A program made the position numbers and the translations under genes. From JACKDW01 sp964621785 (GTDB lineage Bacteria > Myxococcota_A > Polyangia > Nannocystales > Nannocystaceae): 64,000 nucleotides of DNA. A model generated the notes under the pieces. It ran no database searches. It saw nothing but the letters and a program-made list of their open reading frames with translations, and was not told where the DNA came from. The first letter of the stretch is position 1. The number at the start of each line of letters is the position of its first letter. The stretch is from positions 1 to 64,000 of the forward strand of contig CAZUPD010000023.1 of assembly GCA_964621785.1 (NCBI GenBank). The letters are read 5' to 3'. Below, in pieces: positions 50,885-58,682 of this stretch.

Positions 50885-51546
50885 GTGCCTCCCAATGTAG
50901 CCGAAACAAAGAAAAAAGCGGTGTGATGGGTCGCGTTGTTTGCCAACCGTCGGGCCGGCACGGGCACAACTGAACAAGGTCCGACGGTATGCCCTGGCTT
51001 ATCTACGTCCACCGAAGCGGTTCGTTTCGCGGGAAACCGCGGCATTTGTCGCAGGCCAGTGCACCGCGTCGATTCGCTTCGCTGGATCGAATGACGACAC
51101 AGAGACCTTCGGCACACGGGGGGGCGGTCACTCTTGCACCCGCGCTGCTCGAAGGTTGGGTCAGGGCAGTGCAGACGATCAGGAGGTCGAAGCGTTACTC
51201 GCGCCAGATCTCCGGTCCACGAGGCGCCTTTGCGAGGGCTCTCTTGCGTTCCTGTCGAGTCGTCCCCCGGCGTACCGTTTTTAACATCACGCGACCCGAA
51301 CAATGGGCTGGAGCGGAACAGGCCGTTTCTTGGCATCGGTGGATGCACCAGGTCGTATGTGTTCCATCAACCATGTCCGTACGGCCCGCCCCGCACTGGG
51401 AGGGCTCCGTGGGTAGCCGGTGCTCGGAGTGGACAGGAGGGTTGTCGGGAGCCATTAAATATTTGTGTGTACATGTTCAACCTGGCGAATCGTTGTGTCG
51501 CGGAGGTGGATTGACACTGCTCGCTCACGCGCGTAACGTCGCGCCC
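50885..51546. other. 662 bp region without a supportable gene
   Basis: Separates the TonB-like gene (leftward) from the membrane pair (rightward). Open frames exist on both strands, but their composition is Arg/Pro/Ser-rich and shows no membrane, signal or domain pattern. A relaxed motif copy TGTGTGTACA lies at 51464-51473 in an A/T-rich pocket. An RNA gene or a decayed gene could be hidden here; none could be recognised. Confidence 0.4.
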
Positions 51547-51972
51547 GTGGCGGAGACATTTTCCATCAAAATGATGGTCCAGACCTATTACGCGAGGCTC
51601 GACGACCAGGAGTTTCAGCTCAAGCAAGGCCCGCGCAGGACGACGGTTCCAACCTCTGCGATGCGGCATTTGTATGTCGAGGACGAGGGCGCGATGCAAC
51701 TGATGTGGCTCGCCTACGAAGCTGCGGATGGAAAGCTCAAGCGGGTGAGTATTGGGGCGAACGCGGGCGACCCCGGTTTGACTAGGTTGGTCGAGGCCCT
51801 CGTGTCGGCGCATCCTCAGATCGACATTCGTTCGCAGGATCGCAAGCAGGCCATGAAGACCCTTGGCGCGATGTCCCGCGGCTTGCGAATGGTCATTGGG
51901 CTGTCGATGACAGTCGTCTTGTTGGTGGTCTTGTCATTCATCGCCGAGTATATCGGTGGAGCATTCGAGTAA
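51547..51972 (+). CDS. small membrane-anchored protein, unknown function
   Basis: 141 aa from GTG 51547; ATG 51571 would shorten it by eight residues. A soluble beta-rich N-terminal part (VQTYYARLDDQEFQLKQGP, RRTTVPTSAMRHLYVED) is followed by a helix and a C-terminal membrane segment (RMVIGLSMTVVLLVVLSFIA). Not recognised. It is two bases from the next membrane protein gene and forms an operon with it. Confidence 0.6.
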   Translation: MAETFSIKMMVQTYYARLDDQEFQLKQGPRRTTVPTSAMRHLYVEDEGAMQLMWLAYEAADGKLKRVSIGANAGDPGLTRLVEALVSAHPQIDIRSQDRKQAMKTLGAMSRGLRMVIGLSMTVVLLVVLSFIAEYIGGAFE

Positions 51973-51974
51973 TC

Positions 51975-52613
51975 ATGGTTGTTTACAACATGTGGGCCAT
52001 GATGGCCGCAATCATCACGGCGCTTGTCTATGCACCTCTGGTGTATTTCTTCGGCGACTTGGTCACAGCAGACACCCGAGTTCTGGCATTTGTCGTGCTG
52101 TTTGGCGTCGTCGGAACGGTACTCGAGTTTGGCTACAAGATTTCAGCGCGGCTGTTTTGGTTGCCGGTGTGGTTTTGGGGAGTGGTGGCGATTGTCGGCT
52201 CGATCCTCGATGCCCTCGGTATGCACGGGATGCAGCTTTTTGGCACAACTGCTGCGATCGCGGTGGTCGCCGGCGCGGTCGTCCTTTGGCAGATCCGGCG
52301 GTTGGGTGGCGGGCAGGCTGCACGGGCGCTGGCGAGTGCCCGCGAGTTACTCGCGGCCAACCGACGTCCGTATCGGACCCTCGCGCGTGCCATTATCGTT
52401 GCACCTACACTCAATGTGGATCAGCGCAAGCACACGACAGCCTGCCTGGAACTGATCGTGGGACACTTTGCCAGGGACATGCCCGAGGCACTTCACAGCG
52501 ATGTCGAGGCGCTACTCACACAGCTGCGGGCAGGTGAGGGCGAAGCTGTCATCGATCCAAGTCGCCTCGAACGCATGGTCAACTGGCTCAACGAACAAGC
52601 CGCTTTTGCGTGA
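51975..52613 (+). CDS. membrane protein of unknown function
   Basis: 212 aa. Four hydrophobic segments occupy residues 3-110 (MAAIITALVYAPLVYFFGDL, VLAFVVLFGVVGTVLEFGY, WFWGVVAIVGSILDAL, AAIAVVAGAVVLWQI). The C-terminal half is helical and soluble (ARELLAANRRPYRTLARAII). No family is recognised. The start follows the stop of the preceding anchored protein by two bases, so the two are likely partners. The array of direct repeats begins 46 bp after the stop. Confidence 0.65.
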   Translation: MVVYNMWAMMAAIITALVYAPLVYFFGDLVTADTRVLAFVVLFGVVGTVLEFGYKISARLFWLPVWFWGVVAIVGSILDALGMHGMQLFGTTAAIAVVAGAVVLWQIRRLGGGQAARALASARELLAANRRPYRTLARAIIVAPTLNVDQRKHTTACLELIVGHFARDMPEALHSDVEALLTQLRAGEGEAVIDPSRLERMVNWLNEQAAFA

Positions 52614-52658
52614 TTGCAGTCGCTTGCCGCCATCCGGTTTCTCACCACGCTTTCGAAT

Positions 52659-53040
52659 CTCGTTCGGACCGAGCGGCCAAATAGAGCGCGCGGGAGCCCA
52701 GTTGAAGAGACGAAGCCCGCGCCAAGGTTCGGGGAGGAATTTTGGGTGAGGTTGGGCCCGGGCGAGGGGCAGGTGTGGGTCATCGACAGCAACCTCGTTC
52801 GGACCGAGCGGCCAAATAGAGCGCGCGGGAGCCCAGTTGAAGAGACGAAGTCCGCGCCAAGGTTCGGGGAGGAATTTTGGGTGAGGTGGGGCCCGGGCGA
52901 GGGGCAGCTGTCCTCCTACTGCGTCTCTCGTTCGGACCGAGCGGCCAAATAGAGCGCGCGGGAGCCCAGTTGAAGAGACCAAGTCCGCGCCAAGGTTCGC
53001 GGAGGAATTTTGGGTGAGGTGGGGCCCGGGCGAGGGGCAG
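52659..53040. repeat. three tandem direct repeats of about 114 bp (period 133-135 bp)
   Basis: Near-identical units begin at 52659, 52794 and 52927, each opening with CTCGTTCGGACCGAGCGGCC and closing with GGCGAGGGGCAG. Internal differences are single bases. The spacers after units 2 and 3 are also similar (both include TCCTCCTACTGCG). The second step is 133 bp, not a multiple of three, so a continuous repeated protein is unlikely, although translated shadows repeat on both strands. It lies between the membrane-protein gene and lexA, which converge on it. Origin unknown; a myxobacterial intergenic repeat family is plausible. Confidence 0.9.
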
Positions 53041-53090
53041 CTGTAGTCCTCCTACTGCGCCTCTCGTCCGGGCCCCACCTCACCCAAAAT
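53007..53090. repeat. 28-bp inverted repeat closing the repeat array (possible bidirectional terminator)
   Basis: The end of the third unit (53007-53034) is repeated in reverse complement at 53063-53090 with 27 of 28 bases matching. A 28-base loop that can itself pair lies between. The arms end in ATTTT / AAAAT. The hairpin lies ten bases from the lexA stop and follows the rightward membrane operon, so it could end transcription from both sides. Confidence 0.8.
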
Positions 53091-53100
53091 AACCCGCGCG

Positions 53101-53733
53101 TTAGTTCACATTTCTATAAACGCCGACAACTTTGCCGAGTATGTCGACCGCCCGCGCATCGGTGCGACTGATGTAGATCGGCTGCATCGTCGAGTTGGCC
53201 GGCTGCAGGCGGATGCGGTCGCCCTCGGGGTAGTACCGTTTGACCGTCGCCTCGCCCTCGATCATGGCGACCACGATCTCACCTCGCTCGGCCGTCGCTT
53301 GTTTGCGAACGAACAGGTAGTCCCCGTCGAAGATTCCGTCTTCGATCATGGACTCGCCTGAGACCACCAAACCGAAGACCTCGTTCGCCTTGGCCGAACC
53401 CAAGAAGTAGCGATCGATGCTGACGCGCTCGCTGATGTTCTCCTCGGCCAAAATCGGCGCACCGGCGGCGACGCGGCCTAGGATTGGTACCTCGACGCGT
53501 TTGGTGCTCGGCTTGACCATGTCGACCGGCCGCAGCGCCCTGCTTTTGAGTTCCTCACGTACCAAGTAGCCCTTGCGCTCTAACGCCTTGAGATGATCGT
53601 TGACCCCATTCGTCGAGCGAATGCCCATGTGCTCCCCGATTTCCCGCAGTGTGGGGGGGTAACCGCGCTCGGTGAGACAGTTCGAGATGTAGTCGAGTGC
53701 TTGGCGCTGGCGCTGCGTGAGGGCTGGTTTCAC
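53101..53733 (-). CDS. lexA: LexA repressor
   Basis: 210 aa from GTG 53733, with GGAG six bases upstream. The N-terminal winged helix (ALTQRQRQALDYISNCLTER, PPTLREIGEHMGI) is typical. The self-cleavage site is Ala-Gly in RVAAGAP (about residue 88). The catalytic Ser is in VSGESM (about 128) and the Lys in ATVKRYY (about 164). It represses the SOS regulon and cuts itself when RecA is activated. A probable operator sits 28 bp upstream. Confidence 0.96.
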   Translation of the reverse strand: MKPALTQRQRQALDYISNCLTERGYPPTLREIGEHMGIRSTNGVNDHLKALERKGYLVREELKSRALRPVDMVKPSTKRVEVPILGRVAAGAPILAEENISERVSIDRYFLGSAKANEVFGLVVSGESMIEDGIFDGDYLFVRKQATAERGEIVVAMIEGEATVKRYYPEGDRIRLQPANSTMQPIYISRTDARAVDILGKVVGVYRNVN

Positions 53734-53760
53734 AGGGATCTCCGGTCACAGGGTGGGATT

Positions 53761-53777
53761 ACTGAACGGGTGTATAT
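53761..53777. promoter_or_regulatory. probable LexA operator
   Basis: ACTGAACGGGTGTATAT matches 15 of 17 positions of the reverse complement of the M. xanthus LexA box as I remember it (CTRHAMRYBYGTTCAGS). The mismatches are the two outermost bases. It lies 28 bp upstream of the lexA start, as expected for autoregulation. A weaker half-like match with GTTCAG lies at 53868-53884. Confidence 0.65.
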
Positions 53778-53801
53778 AAACAATTCGCGCAGGTCAAGCA
53801 T

Positions 53802-53817
53802 TTCACTATGTTGTGAA
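53802..53817. promoter_or_regulatory. inverted repeat TTCAC-N6-GTGAA
   Basis: A perfect five-base inverted repeat with a six-base spacer (TTCACTATGTTGTGAA) in the lexA upstream region. It has the size of a dimeric helix-turn-helix operator. Which protein would bind it is unknown; it could serve either divergent gene. Confidence 0.45.
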
Positions 53818-54059
53818 TTTAGGAGTTTAGAGGTGAATTAGAGCCTAAATATAGTCTTGCGCAGACCCCGTGCATCCGTTCAGATCAAATCGTGTGTTCA
53901 GTTTTTCGGAGATCACTCGCGTGAAGATGCACATTGGTGCGCAATCACTCGGATTTTTGAGGAATCCGCCACTAGGAAATCTAGTATTCACTGAATTGTC
54001 TGTTTTTATCGCTGGAAATCCTCCGGTTTGATACCGTTGCATCGACGGAGACTTGAACC

Positions 54060-55019
54060 ATGCAGCGGACGACACATCGCTTGACATGGCTCGTTTGTGC
54101 AGGGTTGTTGATGGCGAACCCTGCCTGCGGGTCGAAAGATGAGACCACGGCTAGCGATAGCGCGAACAACACGACGGACGGAACCACCGGGGATCCTACC
54201 GCTGGTCCAACGACCGACGGGATGACGAGCTCGACGAACGATCCGACGACGACCGACGGGATGACGACCGTCGCTCCGACGACCGATGAGCCGACGACGA
54301 CGACGGACGATCCGACGGAAACGACCAACCCGTTCTTGATCGACCCCGACATGATGATGTTGAACCAGTGCGACCCGACTTCGCAAAACTGTCCGGATGG
54401 ACAGAAGTGCACGGCGGTGTCGATGACCGAAGGTGAGCCGTGGGCGATCAACGTGTGTGTCGATGTCAATGGCTCCGGCCAGGTCGGTGACCCCTGCGAC
54501 ATCGAAGGCGGGAAGTACACGGGCGTCGACAACTGCGACGTCGGCTTCATCTGCCTGTTGACCGACGACGAAGGATTTGGCGGGACCTGCACCGAGTTCT
54601 GTGATTCGAACATGGAGTGCCCCCAGAGCGGGAACGAATGCGAGGTCTACAACGACGGCTCGCTGCCGATCTGTCTCGGGACCTGTGACCCCCTCGTGCA
54701 GGACTGTCCCGACGGACAGGGCTGCTATCGCGGTGGCGGTGGCACCACCTTTGTGTGTTTCAAGGTGACCGGCGAAAGTGCCCAGGGAGAAGAGTGCGGA
54801 TACATCAATCAGTGTCTCGCAGGCTTCAACTGCTCGGCACCCGACTCGGTCGAGGGCTGCCCCGGCGGGGTCAATGGATGTTGCTCGTCGTTTTGCGACC
54901 TCAGCGATCCCGATCCCAACGCGGTGTGTGTCGGCAGCGAAGAGTGCATTTCCTTCTTCGAAGGACAGCCACCGCCGCAGTACGAAGATGTCGGCGTGTG
55001 TCTGATCCCGACGCCGTAG
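54060..55019 (+). CDS. Cys-rich lipoprotein with Thr-rich linker
   Basis: 319 aa. The signal peptide ends in a lipobox (MANPAC). A linker of about 60 residues is dominated by Thr, Asp and Pro (TTDGTTGDPTAGPTTDG). The rest holds about 24 Cys in EGF- or thrombospondin-like spacing: CDPTSQNCPDGQKC is repeated as CDPLVQDCPDGQGC, indicating an internal duplication. It should sit on the cell surface. This architecture is common in Nannocystaceae and has no assigned function. Confidence 0.8.
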   Translation: MQRTTHRLTWLVCAGLLMANPACGSKDETTASDSANNTTDGTTGDPTAGPTTDGMTSSTNDPTTTDGMTTVAPTTDEPTTTTDDPTETTNPFLIDPDMMMLNQCDPTSQNCPDGQKCTAVSMTEGEPWAINVCVDVNGSGQVGDPCDIEGGKYTGVDNCDVGFICLLTDDEGFGGTCTEFCDSNMECPQSGNECEVYNDGSLPICLGTCDPLVQDCPDGQGCYRGGGGTTFVCFKVTGESAQGEECGYINQCLAGFNCSAPDSVEGCPGGVNGCCSSFCDLSDPDPNAVCVGSEECISFFEGQPPPQYEDVGVCLIPTP

Positions 55020-55162
55020 TTGGCCGGCCGGTGAGTCGGTAGGTCGGTTCGCGCCTGCGTAGTCACGTGCACGTCGCGTGTGCGTGACAGCTTGCCGACC
55101 GCCGACTCGAGAAAAATCGCCGTTCGATAGGATCTGGCTTCGAACCTGCTAGCATCGGATTC

Positions 55163-55354
55163 ATGCAGACGCTGCTAAAAGCTGTCATCACCGGGTTCGG
55201 ACTCAAACTCGGGGCCGACATCTACAAACTGGTCACCCGCACACTCGGGTTCGTGATCGACGATGACGACCATGGCGATGACGAGGTCGAGTCCGCCAGC
55301 CAGGCGTCCCGTGAGGTCGGGCAGGGTGACGAGTTCGACACGCCCGAGGATTGA
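55163..55354 (+). CDS. small acidic protein, unknown
   Basis: 63 aa. The N-terminal half is a possible amphipathic or membrane-associated helix (LLKAVITGFGLKLGADIYKL) and the C-terminal half is strongly acidic (DDDDHGDDEVE). It precedes the 55412 gene by 58 bp on the same strand, and both proteins share acidic segments and small size. Not recognised. Coding is supported by GC-rich third positions and a fitting ATG. Confidence 0.5.
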   Translation: MQTLLKAVITGFGLKLGADIYKLVTRTLGFVIDDDDHGDDEVESASQASREVGQGDEFDTPED

Positions 55355-55411
55355 ACGCGTTCGACCTTTGTGGTCGACGTTCACCGTTGGTCGCAGTACC
55401 GTGGGGCCGCT

Positions 55412-55834
55412 ATGCCAGTCTACGATGACGACGAAGACGAGTTCGAAGCACGCGATGCGAATCACTCGAGCTTTCGCCGACGGATAGGCGAAGGGCTCGC
55501 CGGACTGCTCGATCCCGAGGGGGCGATCGGCAACAGCCGGCGGTTTGTCAGCGAGCTCGCCACCGGAACCAAGTCGGAAATCGTCCGCATGGTCTCGGCC
55601 GAAGTGCGGTCGTTCCTCGACGGCATGGATACCGTCGACATGATGCAGCAGGTCATCGCCGGACTTCAGATCGACGTCGAGGCGCGGATCAAGTTCTCGC
55701 TCGACCCAGAGCACAAAAAACTGCAGTCGACCGTCGAGACGCGCAAAGCCAAGGTCAGCAATACCAAACCGGAGCCGGAGGACGTGCCACCCGAAGAGCC
55801 GGAAGAGAAGGCAAAACCCAAGCCGGCGGTGTGA
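55412..55834 (+). CDS. small polar protein with Pro-Glu-Lys tail, unknown
   Basis: 140 aa from ATG 55412. An acidic start (PVYDDDEDEFEARD) is followed by a helical core (RRRIGEGLAGLLDPEGAI, SEIVRMVSAEVRSFLDGMD) and a charged tail rich in Pro, Glu and Lys. The central part (amphipathic helices with conserved-looking TVDMMQQVIAGLQIDVEARI) is reminiscent of phasin or PHA-granule-associated helices, but this is not firm. A TGTATTTGCA palindrome lies five bases after the stop. Confidence 0.6.
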   Translation: MPVYDDDEDEFEARDANHSSFRRRIGEGLAGLLDPEGAIGNSRRFVSELATGTKSEIVRMVSAEVRSFLDGMDTVDMMQQVIAGLQIDVEARIKFSLDPEHKKLQSTVETRKAKVSNTKPEPEDVPPEEPEEKAKPKPAV

Positions 55835-55906
55835 TTTAGTGTATTTGCAAGCCGTTTGTGACGACAGGTTCGTCAGGTCGGTGAATCTACAACTTTTATG
55901 AGGCTC

Positions 55907-56488
55907 CTAAAGCGCCGCTTCGATGGCGTCGGTGAGCGCTGGATCGAGTGGGGCGACATCGGGCTCAAACCGGGCGATCGGACGGCCTTCGCGGTTGACG
56001 AGGAACTTTGTAAAATTCCATTTGACCTCCCCTCGGATCGCCTTCGGGGTCTGCTCGCTCAACGTCTTGTACAGCGGATGAACGTCGGGGCCCTTGGCGT
56101 GGACCTTGGCGAACATCGGAAAACTGACCTGAAATTTTTGTTGGCAAAATGTCTTGATCTCCGCCTCGGACCCCGGCTCTTGGCCGCCGAAATCGTTGCT
56201 CGGAAATCCGAGTACGACGAGGCCGCGTTCTCGGTAACGGTCGTAGAGCTGTTGTAGACCCTCGTATTGCGGGGTGAAGCCACACTCAGACGCTGTGTTG
56301 ACGACCAGTGCAACCTTGCCGTGGAACTCAGACATCTTGCGCGGTTGACCGTCGATATCGACAACTTCGTGGTCGAGTACCGGTTGTGCAGGGTGCGAGG
56401 CCGGAGCGGGTTGCTTCGGCGAAGCGCCACAGCTGGTCAGGATAAGGGCGAGGGCGAGGGTCACAGGACGGGTCGGCACATTCGCCAT
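55907..56488 (-). CDS. glutathione peroxidase-like lipoprotein
   Basis: 193 aa from ATG 56488. A signal peptide ends in LILTSC, a lipobox. The thioredoxin-fold peroxidase motif NTASECGFTPQYEGLQ contains the peroxidatic Cys. GFPSNDFGGQEPG supplies the second conserved motif and KWNFTKFLVN the Trp-Asn. It reduces peroxides with thioredoxin or glutathione. The extracytoplasmic location is unusual but known for Gpx lipoproteins. Divergent from a peroxiredoxin, so the two form an oxidative-stress locus. Confidence 0.88.
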   Translation of the reverse strand: MANVPTRPVTLALALILTSCGASPKQPAPASHPAQPVLDHEVVDIDGQPRKMSEFHGKVALVVNTASECGFTPQYEGLQQLYDRYRERGLVVLGFPSNDFGGQEPGSEAEIKTFCQQKFQVSFPMFAKVHAKGPDVHPLYKTLSEQTPKAIRGEVKWNFTKFLVNREGRPIARFEPDVAPLDPALTDAIEAAL

Positions 56489-56640
56489 ACTACTCGGCAA
56501 ATCTGTGCTGTCGAACGATGGGATCGATCACATCGTTGGGCGGGGCCATACCTGTCGACTCCGGTGGTCGCGGGCGTATAACACCCCGCACATACATCGG
56601 CTCGACTGTTTGTTGGGCCCAACTTCAAGCGAGGAACAAC

Positions 56641-57285
56641 ATGGCGATCCGACTAGGCGACACTGCTCCTGATTTCACGTCTGACAGCACCGAAGGCACC
56701 ATCCAATTTCACACGTACCTCGGCGACAGCTGGGGGATCCTGTTTTCCCACCCCAAGGACTTCACCCCCGTGTGCACCACCGAGTTGGGCGAGGTCGCCA
56801 GGCTCAAGCCCGAATGGGACAAGCGCAATGTCAAGGTTATCGGCCTGAGTGTCGACCCGGTCGCCGACCACAAAAGCTGGGCCAAGGACATTGAAGAAAC
56901 CCAGGGGTCCGCCCTCAATTACCCACTTTTAGGCGATCCCGAACGCAAGGTCGCAACCCTCTACGACATGATCCACCCCAACGCCGACAACACCCTCACG
57001 GTGCGTTCGGTGTTCATCATCGGGCCCGACAAAAAGGTCAAGTTGACCCTGACCTACCCAGCATCGACCGGGCGCAACTTCGATGAGATTTTGCGGGTGG
57101 TCGACTCGCTGCAACTGACCGCCGACCACAAGGTCGCAACTCCCGTCAATTGGAAGCACGGCGAGGATGTCATCATCGTCCCGAGCATTTCCGACGCCGA
57201 GGCCCAGGAGAAGTTTCCCGGCTACAAAACGGTCAAGCCCTATCTGCGGGTGACCAAGCAGCCGGGGACAGGTTCGGCCGACTAG
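56641..57285 (+). CDS. 1-Cys peroxiredoxin (Prx6 type)
   Basis: 214 aa from ATG 56641, with AGGAAC upstream. The peroxidatic motif is SHPKDFTPVCTTELG (Cys about 45). The longer C-terminal domain (VDSLQLTADHKVATPVNW, then EKFPGYKTVKPYLR) is the hallmark of Prx6-type enzymes of about 210-220 aa. No resolving Cys is evident. It reduces hydrogen peroxide and organic peroxides in the cytoplasm. A strong terminator follows. Confidence 0.93.
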   Translation: MAIRLGDTAPDFTSDSTEGTIQFHTYLGDSWGILFSHPKDFTPVCTTELGEVARLKPEWDKRNVKVIGLSVDPVADHKSWAKDIEETQGSALNYPLLGDPERKVATLYDMIHPNADNTLTVRSVFIIGPDKKVKLTLTYPASTGRNFDEILRVVDSLQLTADHKVATPVNWKHGEDVIIVPSISDAEAQEKFPGYKTVKPYLRVTKQPGTGSAD

Positions 57286-57689
57286 CCCGAACGTACAGGT
57301 GCACGGCACCCCACGTGCTCCGTGAAGCCCGCGTCGCCGCGGGCTTTTTCGTTGGTGATACAACAATCCTATCGCGTATATACCTACTAACAATTGAGTG
57401 TACACTGGGTTTCGGCGGGCGATAGTGCGAATGACGAGTTCGCGCGGGTACGGGCGTTAAAAGCCCGGGATCTCCCATCCCTGGTAACTCACATAGATGT
57501 GGCTCCAAACACCTGTTCTAGGGGCCAACTGCTCGGAAATGGCAGACAGGGGCCTTTCCAGCTCGGCTTAAACTTTTGGCCCACATTGTCCGATCGAGAT
57601 CAAGCTCTTGAGCGACATTACTAGGCGTCCCGGCGGGACGTCGACGCCAATCGGCCCCCACCACCTCCTCGCCAACGCTGGAGTTCCCG
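57286..57689. other. 404 bp gap before the coiled-coil operon
   Basis: Contains the peroxiredoxin terminator at its start and an A/T-rich stretch (CGCGTATATACCTACTAACA) near 57376-57395. A small hairpin (CGGGC-GTTAAAA-GCCCG) lies near 57451-57467. The region must hold the promoter for the coiled-coil genes. No coding signal was found. Confidence 0.5.
57325..57349 (+). terminator. Rho-independent terminator of the peroxiredoxin gene
   Basis: A perfect nine-base stem AAGCCCGCG / CGCGGGCTT around a TCGC loop, followed by a run of T. It lies 40 bp after the peroxiredoxin stop. Confidence 0.88.
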
Positions 57690-58670
57690 ATGAGTACAGC
57701 TACCGAACCAACAAGCCGAGAAGACATCCAGAAAGCATTTTCATCCCTGGTCAAGGTCCACGACCGGGTTGCCGCCCAAATCACCACGAAGGCCGAGGAG
57801 GCCGCCCGGGCCGAAGACAAGCAAATTGTCGATCGCGCCTCGGGCTACACGGTGAAAAACATCATCAACGGCCTGGCCGAACTCCAACTCGAGTTCGGGA
57901 CCAATTTAGAGACACTGGCCGATCGGATGGAGAGTGAGTCGAACAAACTCGACGAACTCAAACGGGCCATCAACGTGGAGTCCGCACGTCTGGCAGCCGT
58001 CAAGGATGTGACCGTCGCCGCCGAGGCGTTGGCGATTCTCAAACAGGACCACGCCCGTCGCCTGGCCGAGTTTGAAGAAGAAGCCAAGTCAGCGATCTCC
58101 GACCTCGAAGAGGAAATCGCCGAGCGCAAGGCCGAGTGGGCCCGCGAACAGGCCGACCACGAGGCGGATATCGCCGCCTACGATGCCAACCTGCAAAAGG
58201 AACGCGCCCAATCCGAGGCCGACCACGCCTACGAATTGGCCCGCAACGACAAGCTCACCGCCGACGACAACGCGACCAAAAAACGTGACCTCGAACGCCA
58301 ACTCGCCGACACCGAAGCGTCGAAAGAAAAGGATTGGGCCGCCCGCGAAAAAGAACTCGATGCCCACGCCGAGGAGATCGCAGCCCTGCGGACCAAAATC
58401 GAAAACATGCCGGCGATCCTCGAAAAGGCTGAGACCTCGGCCCGCGAAAAGGCCATCAAGTCGGTCAACCGCGATGCCGCCCACGAGGCCCAACTGCTCG
58501 AGCGCCAGCTGCAAAGCGATATCGAGGTCTACGAACTCAAGATCAAGACCCTCGAAGAGCGGATCACCAAGCAGGGCGCCCAGATCGAAGACCTGTCGCA
58601 GCGCCTCAGCAACGCCCTCGAGCGCGCCCAAAACCTCGCCACCGAAGCCCTCAAGGGCAGCCACAAGTAA
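57690..58670 (+). CDS. coiled-coil protein 1 of a homologous pair
   Basis: 326 aa, no signal peptide or membrane helix. Residues about 75-310 are a nearly unbroken heptad-type coiled coil (LAEFEEEAKSAISDLEEEIA, EKELDAHAEEIAALRTKIEN). A short N-terminal head (residues 1-75, SSLVKVHDRVAAQITTKAEE) and a C-terminal tail (QRLSNALERAQNLATEALKG) flank it. The tail aligns with that of the next gene. Such proteins form filaments or scaffolds (crescentin- or FilP-like in shape only). Twelve bases separate the two genes. Confidence 0.8.
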   Translation: MSTATEPTSREDIQKAFSSLVKVHDRVAAQITTKAEEAARAEDKQIVDRASGYTVKNIINGLAELQLEFGTNLETLADRMESESNKLDELKRAINVESARLAAVKDVTVAAEALAILKQDHARRLAEFEEEAKSAISDLEEEIAERKAEWAREQADHEADIAAYDANLQKERAQSEADHAYELARNDKLTADDNATKKRDLERQLADTEASKEKDWAAREKELDAHAEEIAALRTKIENMPAILEKAETSAREKAIKSVNRDAAHEAQLLERQLQSDIEVYELKIKTLEERITKQGAQIEDLSQRLSNALERAQNLATEALKGSHK

Positions 58671-58682
58671 GGAGTCATCGCC

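Larger units (their letters stand above)
53734..54059. other. A/T-rich divergent promoter region, lexA / Cys-rich lipoprotein
   Basis: This 326 bp region is much richer in A/T than its surroundings (for example TGTATATAAACAATT). It holds two operator-like elements listed separately and must contain promoters for both divergent genes. No gene was recognised in it. Confidence 0.6.

Noticed and set aside
52512..52982. Minus-strand frame containing repeated peptide copies
   Set aside because: The repetition comes from the direct DNA repeats; the last repeat step (133 bp) breaks any shared frame, and both strands give equally repetitive peptides.
52659..53040. CRISPR array
   Set aside because: Units of about 114 bp with similar spacers are far too long and the spacers are not unique; no cas genes are present.
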